From Bacteroidota bacterium (GTDB lineage: Bacteria > Bacteroidota > Bacteroidia > Flavobacteriales > Flavobacteriaceae): DNA of 64,000 nt. The notes below the pieces were generated by a model. The model saw only the letters and a program-made list of their open reading frames with translations, was not told the DNA's origin and made no database searches. This document shows positions 36,301 through 42,853 of this stretch, piece after piece; the first letter of the stretch is position 1, and every line of letters begins with the position of its first letter. The stretch lies in contig JAIUNZ010000001.1 in assembly GCA_020161455.1 (NCBI GenBank), positions 310,001 to 374,000 on the forward strand, read 5' to 3'. The position numbers were made by a program, and so were the translations under genes.

Positions 36301-39245
36301 CAACAACAGCAAATGTATGTAGTGCTACTTTATTCTATAGAATATACCCAGTTTCGGGAACAGCTGGAACTTTCAATTCAATCAATTTACCTTTCTTTGA
36401 AGATTGTACTGCTGGAACCTTTCCAAGTGGTGGACCATGTACTACTGGAGATCAAAAATGGCAAGAAGTTTTAACAGATATTGAAAACCCAGTTGATTTA
36501 ACTGCTTTCCCTGCTGGTGACTACAATTTAGAAGTATATTATCAATTGATAGGTGATGTAACCTCTCCAACAGAATGTGATGACACATTATTGATTGATA
36601 ATAATGGTGCTAATTTCATAGCTACTTATACTTTACAAAACAATCCAACCTATATTTCTATTAACCCAACAAATTGTATAGCATCTGATGGTTCGATTAC
36701 TATTGAAGGATTGGCCCCTAGCACAACATACTCGTTTACACATACTGAAAACGGAACTGCTGTTGGACCTATAACAATTACTTCTACTGATTCAGGTTCT
36801 TACACCATTAGTGGATTAAGTATTGGAGAGTATGCCAATTTTACTTATCTGATAAATGGTTGTACAATAAACTCTAGTGATTTAATTACACTATCAAGCA
36901 CATCAGACGTTCAAATTGTTAATACAAATCCAACTTCTTGCAATGGTGCTGATGGTACTATTACAATTAGTGGTTTACTTTCTAACCAAACTTATACTGT
37001 TGGTTATACTTTAGATACAGCTGCTGTTAGTCCGATTAATATGATGAGTAGTGCTAGTGGAGAAATTAGTATTGTTGGATTGAGTGCTGGTTCTTATACT
37101 GATTTTACTTTTTCAACTATAAATTGTACTTCTTCGTCTAACGATATCGTTGTGTTGATTAATCCAAATGCGCCAATTGTTTCCGTTAATAGTTCAACTA
37201 TTTGTTCTGGTCAAACGGCAACAATTACTGCAACACCTGAAATTCCTGGCACTTACAACTATGTTTGGACAGTACCGGCAGGAGTAACAAATCCAGGAAA
37301 CGTATCCAGTTTTACTTCAACAGTTGAAGGAACATACACTGTAGTAATTTCAGAATTAAGTACAACTTTCTGTAATGGAAGTTTTGAAACACCAAGTGCT
37401 ACTGGAATTTATCCAAATATGGTTTCGGAAAGTCTTGTTTCTTGTTGGGATACTTCAGCTGCTGATGGCATTATTGAGTTGTGGCCTTCTCCAAATTATG
37501 AAAATGTTGTTGCCTATTTAGGAAATAACTTCATTGAAATGAATGGTAACTCAGTGGATACTTTTTCACAAGATTTCACCACTTCTCCAGGTGCTCAATT
37601 AACTATTTCATTTGCACACAGAGGAAGACAAGGCACCGATGTTGTTGGTGTTGAAATTGGTCCAACTGGAGGTCCTTATGTTAGTTTAGGAAACTTCTCA
37701 GATGGACAAACATGGGCTTTACATAATGTAAACTATACTGTTCCTTCAAGTGGTGGAAACAACTATACAATCCGATTTGTATCTGTGTCTAGTGCAGGTG
37801 GAAGCACTACTGTTGGTAATTTCCTTGATGCAGTAAGTGTTACCTCTGTAGCTTGTAGCTCTGCGCCAACATCTGGAACTGTATCATTTTTACCAAATCC
37901 AACATTGAATTTAACAACCGCAAACAATAGCCAATCGGTATGTTTAAATACTGCAATAACGGATATAGTATATATTTCTGAAAACGCTACTGATGTTACT
38001 ATAACAGGTCTTCCTGCTGGAATTTTAGGCAATTTTGACACTACAAATGGTAACTTTACAATTTCTGGAACAGCAACAGAAACTGGAACCTTTACTTATA
38101 CTGTTTCAGCCATTAATGATTGTAGTACAGTAGCATTGAATGGTACTTTAATCATAGAGCAAAATGTTACTTCAACATTTGCTCCAATAACAATTTGTAA
38201 TGGAGATGCACTCACATTACCTTCAACTTCAATTGAAGGAAATGCTGGGACATGGTTGCCAGCAATTGACAATACGGTAACAACGACCTATACCTTTACT
38301 CCAGATGCTGGTTTATGTGCATTACAAGGTTCGTTAACCGTTACTGTTACACAGCCTACAACAGCTACCTTTGATCCTTTAGCTTCAATTTGTGTTGGAG
38401 AAACTGCTCCTAGTTTGCCTACAAATTCGCTTCAAGGATTTACTGGAACTTGGAATCCTACAACTATTGATAATACAGCATCAGCAACTTATACTTTCGT
38501 ACCAGATGGTGGTCAATGTGCTAGTAGTGGAACTCTTAATTTTGTGGTAACACCATCTATTGTTTCAACTTTTGCGCCTATTACAGTTTGTAATGGCGAA
38601 AACATTAGTTTTCCAGCAACTTCCATTGAAGGATTTACTGGAACTTGGTCTCCAAGTACAATTAATACAACACAATCAGGAACTTACCTGTTCACACCAA
38701 CTGCTGGACAATGTGCTGCAATTGGAAATTGGAATATTACTGTAATACCACCATTTGATGTTGTAGCTTATGGAGAATGTCAAGGTGCAAGTTTTGTTTT
38801 AACCGCTAATCCAGTTAATGGTTCGTTTGACCCATCTAATGTTTCCTACGAATGGGAAAATTCAAATGGTATTGTAATTGGTACCTCCAGAACTATCATT
38901 GCAACTTCTACAGGGAATTATACTGTAACAGTTACATCAAACGGATGTTCTAGTACTTCGCTTCCATTTACTGTTGATACAATTTCTTGTGAAATTCAAA
39001 AAGGTATATCCGCTGATGGTGATGGATTAAACGATAACTTTGAATTAACTGGTCTTGATGTTAAAAATTTACAAATCTTTAATAGATATGGAATGAAAGT
39101 ATATTCAAAATCGAATTATACAAACCAATGGATTGGTCAATCGGACAATGGCGATGAATTGCCAGACGGTACTTATTATTATGTTATTGAACGTAATAAT
39201 GGTGAAGTTAAAACGGGTTGGATTTATATCAACCGAAAAAATTAA
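30303..39245 (+). CDS. Giant T9SS type B surface protein with FN3, CUB and choice-of-anchor L domains
   Basis: A 2980-residue secreted protein. The signal peptide is residues 1-19 (cut after FTGYSQ). A MAM/adhesion-like jelly-roll start (FESTTGPDALPSTNW) is followed by fibronectin type III modules. Two CUB-like modules start near residues 792 and 1020, and with their FN3 modules form a repeat of 228 codons. A choice-of-anchor L domain spans about 1373-1630 (NFIFASEEYGSFQCDYSDAF). Many Ig/PKD-like segments with regularly spaced Cys follow. The last about 80 residues (SADGDGLNDNFELTGL, then IFNRYGMKVYSKS) are the gliding-motility-type T9SS B signal. It is probably a surface adhesin or gliding-linked protein. 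It ends at a strong terminator. Confidence 0.93.
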   Translation: MKRITLLLLSFFFSFTGYSQLALEGFESTTGPDALPSTNWTLGTGNWLVFDNGVPTVNRWGISTVTTPPTQVYQGTNAAYMARETNFSAGQTIEDYLASPVFTVPTNGQLRFWTRGFFLGNQGTVYQIKVAPAAANPTDPNSYLLVQQWTDADLVASVSQYEEKVVNLTDYVGLNVRIAFVMQQAPITAPFGDRWFVDNVQVVAQCFDPTALTATPAITSAQLSWTNPGTTSWEVELIPAGNTPTGTGTVHNGAPSYNVTTTLPANVPLTASTAYKYYVRAICSGGVTSQWVGPYNFSTLSPGLSCAAPIVVGTLPYSTTDNTANYSDMTDVSQPAGCAGGGTNYMAGNEVFYSYTAPTNGTISVSLTPTANNSSLFVYDGCTNVTVACLGGVANTNNTIRNLPNIPVVAGHNYIIVVSSSAATQTVGYTLIIQEVNCANPANLNATGISQTGATLSWAAGGATSWEVVVQTAGVGVPPGAGTQTNANSNYVVPTVLTPNTNYEFYVRADCNNGTFSAWSGPFAFRTLCTAFAVPFQEGFNSTSTTEGCWTVRNVNNDADAWDMNYATNPFEGNQVAMMFTDGNAGANDDWLISPQILLTGNQRLRYRYRVQSAAEPNDFRVMLSTNGTSPADFTTTLVPLTSYSNITYMEAIINLSAYSVPVNIAWHVPPGGLDGWRLYVDNVIIEDLPTCPEPSMLTATAVLSTSATLTWNNGNTETEWQILALACGSPAPAAGATGFVTVPPTGSPYTLMGLSPTTCYDVYIRAVCPGNDLSPWTGPATFTTQVAPPVCGGQYIDAGGIAANYPNNSDSTVTICPTTTGDVVTVTFTSFDTEANWDGLYVFDGNSISAPQIASTNPAANVPGGLAGSFWGTTIPGPFTSTSVDGCLTFRFRSDGSVNNPGWVANVTCAPPPTCRKPVAITSSTITSTSVSLTWTQPANPDTSVASEWHVLALPCGSAPPTAASTGFVTATTNSNYLLTNLTPDTCYDIYIRAVCSSTDLSEWAGPRTITTQIAPPVCGGIFTDAGGATGNYPNNSDSTITICPTIPGEIVTVTFTSFNTEANWDALYIFDGNSIAAPQIASTNGAGNVPGGLAGGFWGTVIPDPVTSSSIDGCLTFRFRSDASFNNPGWVANVTCGPAPTCPRPTALTFTAITETSATVNWTEVGSATMWEVIVLPAGSPAPLATTTGETVTTNSYSITNLQSATAYDVYIRALCGTNDISLWSNKGTFRTLIVNDACSTAINVPVNPDTNCLQFVNGTVIGATASPEPNACGGTDDDDVWFSFVATATSHSINLNNVAGSTTDLFHVLYSGTCGALTQVYCSDPNESLAQNLVIGQTYYIRVYTWTATPNQTTTFTVCIGTIPPPISTSTTLYTNPQLVEDVLLDSTCAVVSNITWSTGTNFGSTNGIGYFNQNGSSFPFSEGIVLTTGSVNNAPGPNDSILSDGNQAWTGDTQLEAIVLGATGQAMNSKNATKLEFDFVPIINTLSFNFIFASEEYGSFQCDYSDAFAFLLTNTATGVTTNLAVLPGTTTPISVVTINNTLYNPGCVSQNPQYFGNYYELPEGQNPLGAPIDYNGMTVPLTASSPVIPGQTYHIKLVIADRLDTLYDSAVFIEGGSFNIGTVDLGNDLLQETNNAICFGETQLLDSGLDPADFTFTWSIGTTVLTSETGPSLLVTEPGSYTLSATYNNTTCSATDTVQVEFYPELISGTAPNLVECGTNDIATFDLTENTSIILNGNNPATHTVTFYTDAALTNLIATPTAFENTSNPQTIYYQLANAGDCSVNGSFGLIVQPLTAIVFSLPTQICANGAVPTLPNISDNNISGDWTPATVDNSQTQIYTFVADNTNAVCTQPYEITIEVLQQITPTFLSPAPICSGDVAPVLPLTSNNGVTGTWSPDVVSNTQTQTYTFTPTDNPCATTTQIVVTVYQDCSFGSYANAVWLTDCDTNNFFNTVGSGTSIIGPVENIFPNSDLGTYISNSSTLKLRGAEVKTFKATTANVCSATLFYRIYPVSGTAGTFNSINLPFFEDCTAGTFPSGGPCTTGDQKWQEVLTDIENPVDLTAFPAGDYNLEVYYQLIGDVTSPTECDDTLLIDNNGANFIATYTLQNNPTYISINPTNCIASDGSITIEGLAPSTTYSFTHTENGTAVGPITITSTDSGSYTISGLSIGEYANFTYLINGCTINSSDLITLSSTSDVQIVNTNPTSCNGADGTITISGLLSNQTYTVGYTLDTAAVSPINMMSSASGEISIVGLSAGSYTDFTFSTINCTSSSNDIVVLINPNAPIVSVNSSTICSGQTATITATPEIPGTYNYVWTVPAGVTNPGNVSSFTSTVEGTYTVVISELSTTFCNGSFETPSATGIYPNMVSESLVSCWDTSAADGIIELWPSPNYENVVAYLGNNFIEMNGNSVDTFSQDFTTSPGAQLTISFAHRGRQGTDVVGVEIGPTGGPYVSLGNFSDGQTWALHNVNYTVPSSGGNNYTIRFVSVSSAGGSTTVGNFLDAVSVTSVACSSAPTSGTVSFLPNPTLNLTTANNSQSVCLNTAITDIVYISENATDVTITGLPAGILGNFDTTNGNFTISGTATETGTFTYTVSAINDCSTVALNGTLIIEQNVTSTFAPITICNGDALTLPSTSIEGNAGTWLPAIDNTVTTTYTFTPDAGLCALQGSLTVTVTQPTTATFDPLASICVGETAPSLPTNSLQGFTGTWNPTTIDNTASATYTFVPDGGQCASSGTLNFVVTPSIVSTFAPITVCNGENISFPATSIEGFTGTWSPSTINTTQSGTYLFTPTAGQCAAIGNWNITVIPPFDVVAYGECQGASFVLTANPVNGSFDPSNVSYEWENSNGIVIGTSRTIIATSTGNYTVTVTSNGCSSTSLPFTVDTISCEIQKGISADGDGLNDNFELTGLDVKNLQIFNRYGMKVYSKSNYTNQWIGQSDNGDELPDGTYYYVIERNNGEVKTGWIYINRKN

Positions 39246-39254
39246 TACTTAAGA

Positions 39255-39289
39255 AAATGCCTTGAAGAACTTCAAGGCATTTTTTTTTG
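39255..39289. terminator. Terminator after the giant adhesin
   Basis: The arms ATGCCTTGAA (39257-39266) and TTCAAGGCAT (39271-39280) are perfect around a GAAC loop, followed by nine T. It also faces the convergent DUF1801 gene. Confidence 0.9.
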
Positions 39290-39637
39290 CTATAAAGTTA
39301 TTGCTTCTTTGAGTACCGAAATCAACAGTATGTTATCAATCTCTTCTAATGATTTATATCGCAGCGATTTTATTGTATTTCTGCCATTATCTGCAATGAG
39401 ATATTCAATATTGTTTTTGAGTTGAAATCCTTTGGCAAATCCTACATCGACAAAATCCCTTTTATGGCTTGCATTCAAATAGCATAAAGGTTTCTTTTTA
39501 TAATAGAAATAGGGAATTTTCCACTTGTATTCCAATGTAACTTCGGGTAAAGTTTGTTCGATTACCGCAACGATATGCATTAAAATAGAACGGTATTTTT
39601 CAGGTTGATTGAGGATATAGTCTTCTGCTGGTTTCAT
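39290..39637 (-). CDS. DUF1801 domain protein
   Basis: A 115-residue protein of the DUF1801 (YdhG-like) fold. Recognisable parts are the N-terminal PAEDYILNQPEKYRSIL, the central EYKWKIPYFYYKKKPLCYLN and KRDFVDVGFAKGFQL. It is cytosolic with no enzymatic motif that I can name. It lies two bases downstream of the M28 peptidase gene in the same direction, so they are probably co-transcribed. Its own function is unknown. A second DUF1801 protein is at 53176. Confidence 0.87.
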   Translation of the reverse strand: MKPAEDYILNQPEKYRSILMHIVAVIEQTLPEVTLEYKWKIPYFYYKKKPLCYLNASHKRDFVDVGFAKGFQLKNNIEYLIADNGRNTIKSLRYKSLEEIDNILLISVLKEAITL

Positions 39638-39639
39638 TG

Positions 39640-41010
39640 TTAGTCAATTCCATATTGGTCAAATAAATAAACTAAAGATGCCATAGTTGCTGCACCTAAT
39701 TCTAATTCACGTTTGTTTATGGCGTCAAAAGTGTCATTAGCTGCATGATGGTAATCAAAATAACGTTGCGAATCGGGTTTTAACCCTACTTTTACAAGTT
39801 TATCAGATTTTAAAGGTCCAATATCAGAACCGCCATGACCTTTTACAAAGCTATGGATTAAAAAAGGTTCAAAAAGTTCTATCCAACCCTTAGCTTTTGT
39901 GAAATTTGTTTCATCACAATCAAAAGAAAAACCTCTTGGAGAAAAACCGCCAGAATCACTTTCCATTGCGAAGACATGATTCTCTTTATTCTTTGCTGCT
40001 ATTTCTGCATATTTTTTTCCACCTCTTAACCCATTTTCTTCATTCATAAAAAGCACTACTCTAATAGTATGCTTTGGCATGTAATTTAGTTTTTTAAACA
40101 ATTCTAAAACAGCCATACTTTGTACACAACCAGCACCGTCGTCTTGAGAGCCATCTGCCAAATCCCAAGAATCAAGATGTCCGCTAACAATCATTATTTC
40201 ATCTGATTTGGTAGTTCCTTTAATTTCGCCTATTACATTATACGACAAAACATCTTCCATTTGCTGACATGATTGTTTAAAGAAAAATTTTAATTTATTG
40301 TTTTCTTTTAATTTTTTACTCAATAATTCAGCGCCATTAGTACTAATTGCTGCAGTTGGAATATAGGCTGATTTAGGCAAATCGCCATAACTAGTAACAC
40401 CAGTATGAGGAAAATCATCCAAACGTAAATTTAATGACCGAACTATGGTAGCCAAAGCACCATATTTTGAAGCTTCTTTTGCGCCAATTACTCTTTGATC
40501 ACCACATTTTCCATAAGCTTTAAAAGTTTCAATTTCTTCGGCATCCATGGGACGATTGAAGAATACAATTTTACCTTTTAACTTTTCTGCACCCAACTTC
40601 TCTAACTCTTCAATAGCATGTACTTCTATAATTTCGGCTAAAATTCCGTTTTTGGGTGTTGCAATGGAACCACCAAGCGCACAGATAGGCACTTCAATTT
40701 TCTTTTTATTATCTAAAATGTAAGCAGTTTCTTTTTCGCCTCTCACCCATTTTGGCACCATTACTTCTTGCAAATAAACGTTGTCTAAACCTAGTTTTTC
40801 TAATTCTTTTTTGGTATAAAGCACCGCTTTTTCTGCTCCTACCGAGCCTGATAATCTTGAGCCAATGTCATTAGATAGATGGTCTAACCAAGAATATGCA
40901 GAAGATTGTGTTAAAGACGATTTATAAATTTGTTTAACCATTTCTCCATCTTGGGTTTGAGAGAAACAAATAATTGGTAGCACTAAGCAAAAAAAGAATA
41001 CTTTTTTCAT
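39640..41010 (-). CDS. M28-family zinc aminopeptidase/carboxypeptidase Q-like, secreted
   Basis: A 456-residue exported metallopeptidase. The signal peptide covers about 1-19 (MKKVFFFCLVLPIICFSQ). A PA-type insert is present in the middle (about 130-230). Zinc ligands and catalytic residues are visible in SGHLDSWDLADGSQDDGAGC, MNEENGLRGGKKY, ESDSGGF and the late DYHHAANDTFD. The set matches M28 enzymes of the plasma glutamate carboxypeptidase type. It should cut peptides in the periplasm or outside. The gene is followed closely by DUF1801 and is divergent from the regulated operon at 41096. Confidence 0.93.
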   Translation of the reverse strand: MKKVFFFCLVLPIICFSQTQDGEMVKQIYKSSLTQSSAYSWLDHLSNDIGSRLSGSVGAEKAVLYTKKELEKLGLDNVYLQEVMVPKWVRGEKETAYILDNKKKIEVPICALGGSIATPKNGILAEIIEVHAIEELEKLGAEKLKGKIVFFNRPMDAEEIETFKAYGKCGDQRVIGAKEASKYGALATIVRSLNLRLDDFPHTGVTSYGDLPKSAYIPTAAISTNGAELLSKKLKENNKLKFFFKQSCQQMEDVLSYNVIGEIKGTTKSDEIMIVSGHLDSWDLADGSQDDGAGCVQSMAVLELFKKLNYMPKHTIRVVLFMNEENGLRGGKKYAEIAAKNKENHVFAMESDSGGFSPRGFSFDCDETNFTKAKGWIELFEPFLIHSFVKGHGGSDIGPLKSDKLVKVGLKPDSQRYFDYHHAANDTFDAINKRELELGAATMASLVYLFDQYGID

Positions 41011-41071
41011 GGATTTTTTTTTTGTGAAAATAAAGAAAAAAAGTTTTGGTCAGTGAAAAAATATTACTTTA

Positions 41072-41095
41072 CTTTGCAACTCAAAGTACTTTAAA
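41072..41095. promoter_or_regulatory. Candidate operator, copy 1 (upstream of membrane protein/regulator unit)
   Basis: The sequence CTTTGCAACTCAAAG followed by TACTTTAAA ends directly at the ATG at 41096. Arms CTTTG and CAAAG are inverted around CAACT, and AAAGTACTTT is itself a palindrome. It matches the element at 42039 at all but a few positions. The TTTG in the left arm may also serve as the -7 element. The binding protein is likely the winged-helix regulator encoded at 41722. Confidence 0.6.
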
Positions 41096-41719
41096 ATGAA
41101 AAACGAAAAATACTTAAGTGACATATCGGAGATTAAAAACATGATGAACAAGTCGTCGCGTTTTATTTCTTTGAGTGGTTTGTCTGGAATTTTGGCTGGA
41201 GTTTATGCGCTGATTGGTGCATGGTTTGCATACAGAACTATTTATTTTGACAACGCAACTATGGGTTCCTATCAAACACTGGTAATTTCGTATGAAGCAG
41301 TGGTAAAACTTTTTATTATTGCGGCATCAGTAATAATTTTGTCTATAATAACTGGATTAGTATTAAGCGTTCGCAAAGCAAATAAAGCCAACGAAAAACT
41401 TTGGAACCCAACATCCAAAAGACTTTTAATCAATTTCTTAATTCCGTTAGCAACCGGTGGCTTCTTTATTTTGTTTTTAATAGAGAAAGAAATGTTAAGC
41501 ATCATTGCTCCTTTAATGTTGATTTTTTATGGATTGGCTTGTCTAAACGCGAGTAAATATACATTTGGTGATGTACGTTATTTGGGAATTACCCTGATTT
41601 TATTAGGATTAGTATCGACTTGGTTTTTAGGATATGGTTTGTTGTTTTGGGCATTAGGATTTGGCGTTTGTCATATTGTATATGGAAGTTTAATGTATTT
41701 TAAATATGATAGAAATTAA
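41096..41719 (+). CDS. Six-TM membrane protein in the regulator operon
   Basis: A 207-residue polytopic membrane protein, about six helices from residue 25 to 200, with a charged N-terminal cap (KYLSDISEIKNMMNKSSRF). It is of the type commonly found next to small winged-helix regulators in flavobacteria. No catalytic motif is seen. It is immediately followed, two bases later, by the winged-helix gene, so the regulator and the membrane protein probably act as a sensor/regulator pair. The ATG is set directly behind the candidate operator, leaving an unusually short leader. Function unknown. Confidence 0.75.
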   Translation: MKNEKYLSDISEIKNMMNKSSRFISLSGLSGILAGVYALIGAWFAYRTIYFDNATMGSYQTLVISYEAVVKLFIIAASVIILSIITGLVLSVRKANKANEKLWNPTSKRLLINFLIPLATGGFFILFLIEKEMLSIIAPLMLIFYGLACLNASKYTFGDVRYLGITLILLGLVSTWFLGYGLLFWALGFGVCHIVYGSLMYFKYDRN

Positions 41720-41721
41720 TT

Positions 41722-42018
41722 TTGAAAAACATTATCCAAAATATCAACAAAGCATTTGATCATCGAATTCGTCTCGGGATTATGTCGGTATTGATGGTTA
41801 ATGAAAGTGCCGATTTCACAGAGCTTAAGGAATTGCTTGGTGTTACCGATGGAAATCTTGCTAGTCATACTAAAGCTTTAGAAAGTGAAAACTACATTCG
41901 TATTGAGAAACAATTTATTGGCAAAAAACCAAACACTAGCTACATTGCAACCAAAGAAGGAAAAAAAGCTTTTCAAGAACATATTGATGCGCTTGAAAAA
42001 TTAATTAGTAAAACGTAA
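41722..42018 (+). CDS. Winged-helix transcriptional regulator, TTG start
   Basis: A 98-residue winged-helix protein (ArsR/MarR-like, HTH_27 type). The DNA-binding part is DHRIRLGIMSVLMVNESADF through VTDGNLASHTKALES, with the recognition helix near residues 42-53 and the wing near KKPNTSYIATKEG. The start is a TTG two bases after the membrane-protein stop, so translational coupling is likely. It lies between the two copies of the palindromic element, at 41072 and 42039, and is the natural candidate to bind both and control itself and the CreD operon. Confidence 0.88.
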   Translation: MKNIIQNINKAFDHRIRLGIMSVLMVNESADFTELKELLGVTDGNLASHTKALESENYIRIEKQFIGKKPNTSYIATKEGKKAFQEHIDALEKLISKT

Positions 42019-42038
42019 TCTATTTTTTTATCTATACA

Positions 42039-42062
42039 CTTTGAAATTCAAAGTACTTTTAA
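42039..42062. promoter_or_regulatory. Candidate operator, copy 2 (upstream of Coq4-like/CreD unit)
   Basis: The sequence CTTTGAAATTCAAAG (a perfect 7-1-7 palindrome) followed by TACTTTTAA lies nine bases before the preferred ATG at 42072. It repeats the element at 41072. The preceding TATACA with TTTG resembles an imperfect -7 box, so a bound regulator would block the promoter. Confidence 0.62.
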
Positions 42063-42071
42063 TCATTGTTT

Positions 42072-42527
42072 ATGAAAGCATTATTTATCGAAAAAATGTA
42101 TGAATGGAGTAAGAAACCCTATCAAAAGTATTTCAAGAAAAATGAACCTTGGGATATCACTCCAAAAGATTTAATCCAATTGCCACAAGAAACTTTAGGG
42201 TTTCACATGGGTTGTTTTCTATTGAAATACAACTTTGAAATACAACCCAAACTAGAAGATCATGATATTGTTCATGTTTTAACAAATACTGGTGTTTCTG
42301 TAATTGAAGAAATTGGCATGCAGTATTTACTTTTTGGCAATGGTAAACGCAGTGCTTATTTGTTTATGGTCATTTTGATGGGAACACTCTTCTATCCTAC
42401 TCGCTTTAAAACATTCTACAAATTCTACAAAAGAGGAAAAGAAGCGCATCCGTTCTACAATTTAGATTTTGAAAAAATGCTATTGCTACCTATCAAAAGA
42501 ATTCAATTCACTTTTAATATTAGATAA
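42072..42527 (+). CDS. Coq4-like protein
   Basis: A 151-residue protein (from the ATG at 42072; a TTG two codons earlier is possible but less likely). It carries the Coq4-type HDxxHVL block, here EDHDIVHVLTNTGVSVIEEIGMQY given only by position (about 74-97), and the following FGNGKRSAYL. Coq4 is a ubiquinone-pathway scaffold and metal-binding protein. This organism makes menaquinone, so a related lipid or membrane role is more likely than ubiquinone synthesis. It is the first gene of a three-gene unit with a small membrane protein and CreD, preceded by the candidate operator. Confidence 0.75.
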   Translation: MKALFIEKMYEWSKKPYQKYFKKNEPWDITPKDLIQLPQETLGFHMGCFLLKYNFEIQPKLEDHDIVHVLTNTGVSVIEEIGMQYLLFGNGKRSAYLFMVILMGTLFYPTRFKTFYKFYKRGKEAHPFYNLDFEKMLLLPIKRIQFTFNIR

Positions 42528-42529
42528 TC

Positions 42530-42835
42530 ATGGAAACAACCATTTACTACAAAAACTCTATCAGCTTTTCAACCTATCTCGCTTTAGGTTCATTCGCTAT
42601 TGGCACCTTATTACTTGTATTGTTTAAACTTTTCCCAAGAGAAGAATATATTCTCTTTATTGGTTTTTTTTATGTTCTTTTTGCCATTTTACTGAATTCC
42701 TTAGTGCTCTTAAATCTATTTTATCAATTCATTATTCAGAAAATAGAACGAGAAACTATTGCCATCCGAATTTTAATTCTTTTGGCAAATATTCCAATCG
42801 CTATCCTATATTTTTTTATTGTAATCAAAATTTAA
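42530..42835 (+). CDS. Small three-TM membrane protein
   Basis: A 101-residue hydrophobic protein with helices at about 12-33, 38-65 and 78-99 separated by short charged loops (KLFPREEY, IIQKIERET). No family is recognised. It starts two bases after the Coq4-like gene and ends 18 bases before creD, so it belongs to that operon. It could be a partner of CreD in the membrane, but nothing in the sequence shows this directly. Confidence 0.7.
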   Translation: METTIYYKNSISFSTYLALGSFAIGTLLLVLFKLFPREEYILFIGFFYVLFAILLNSLVLLNLFYQFIIQKIERETIAIRILILLANIPIAILYFFIVIKI

Positions 42836-42853
42836 TCATTAATACTATTTATC

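Noticed and set aside
42066..42071. TTG start for the Coq4-like gene
   Set aside because: An ATG two codons later is a better start.
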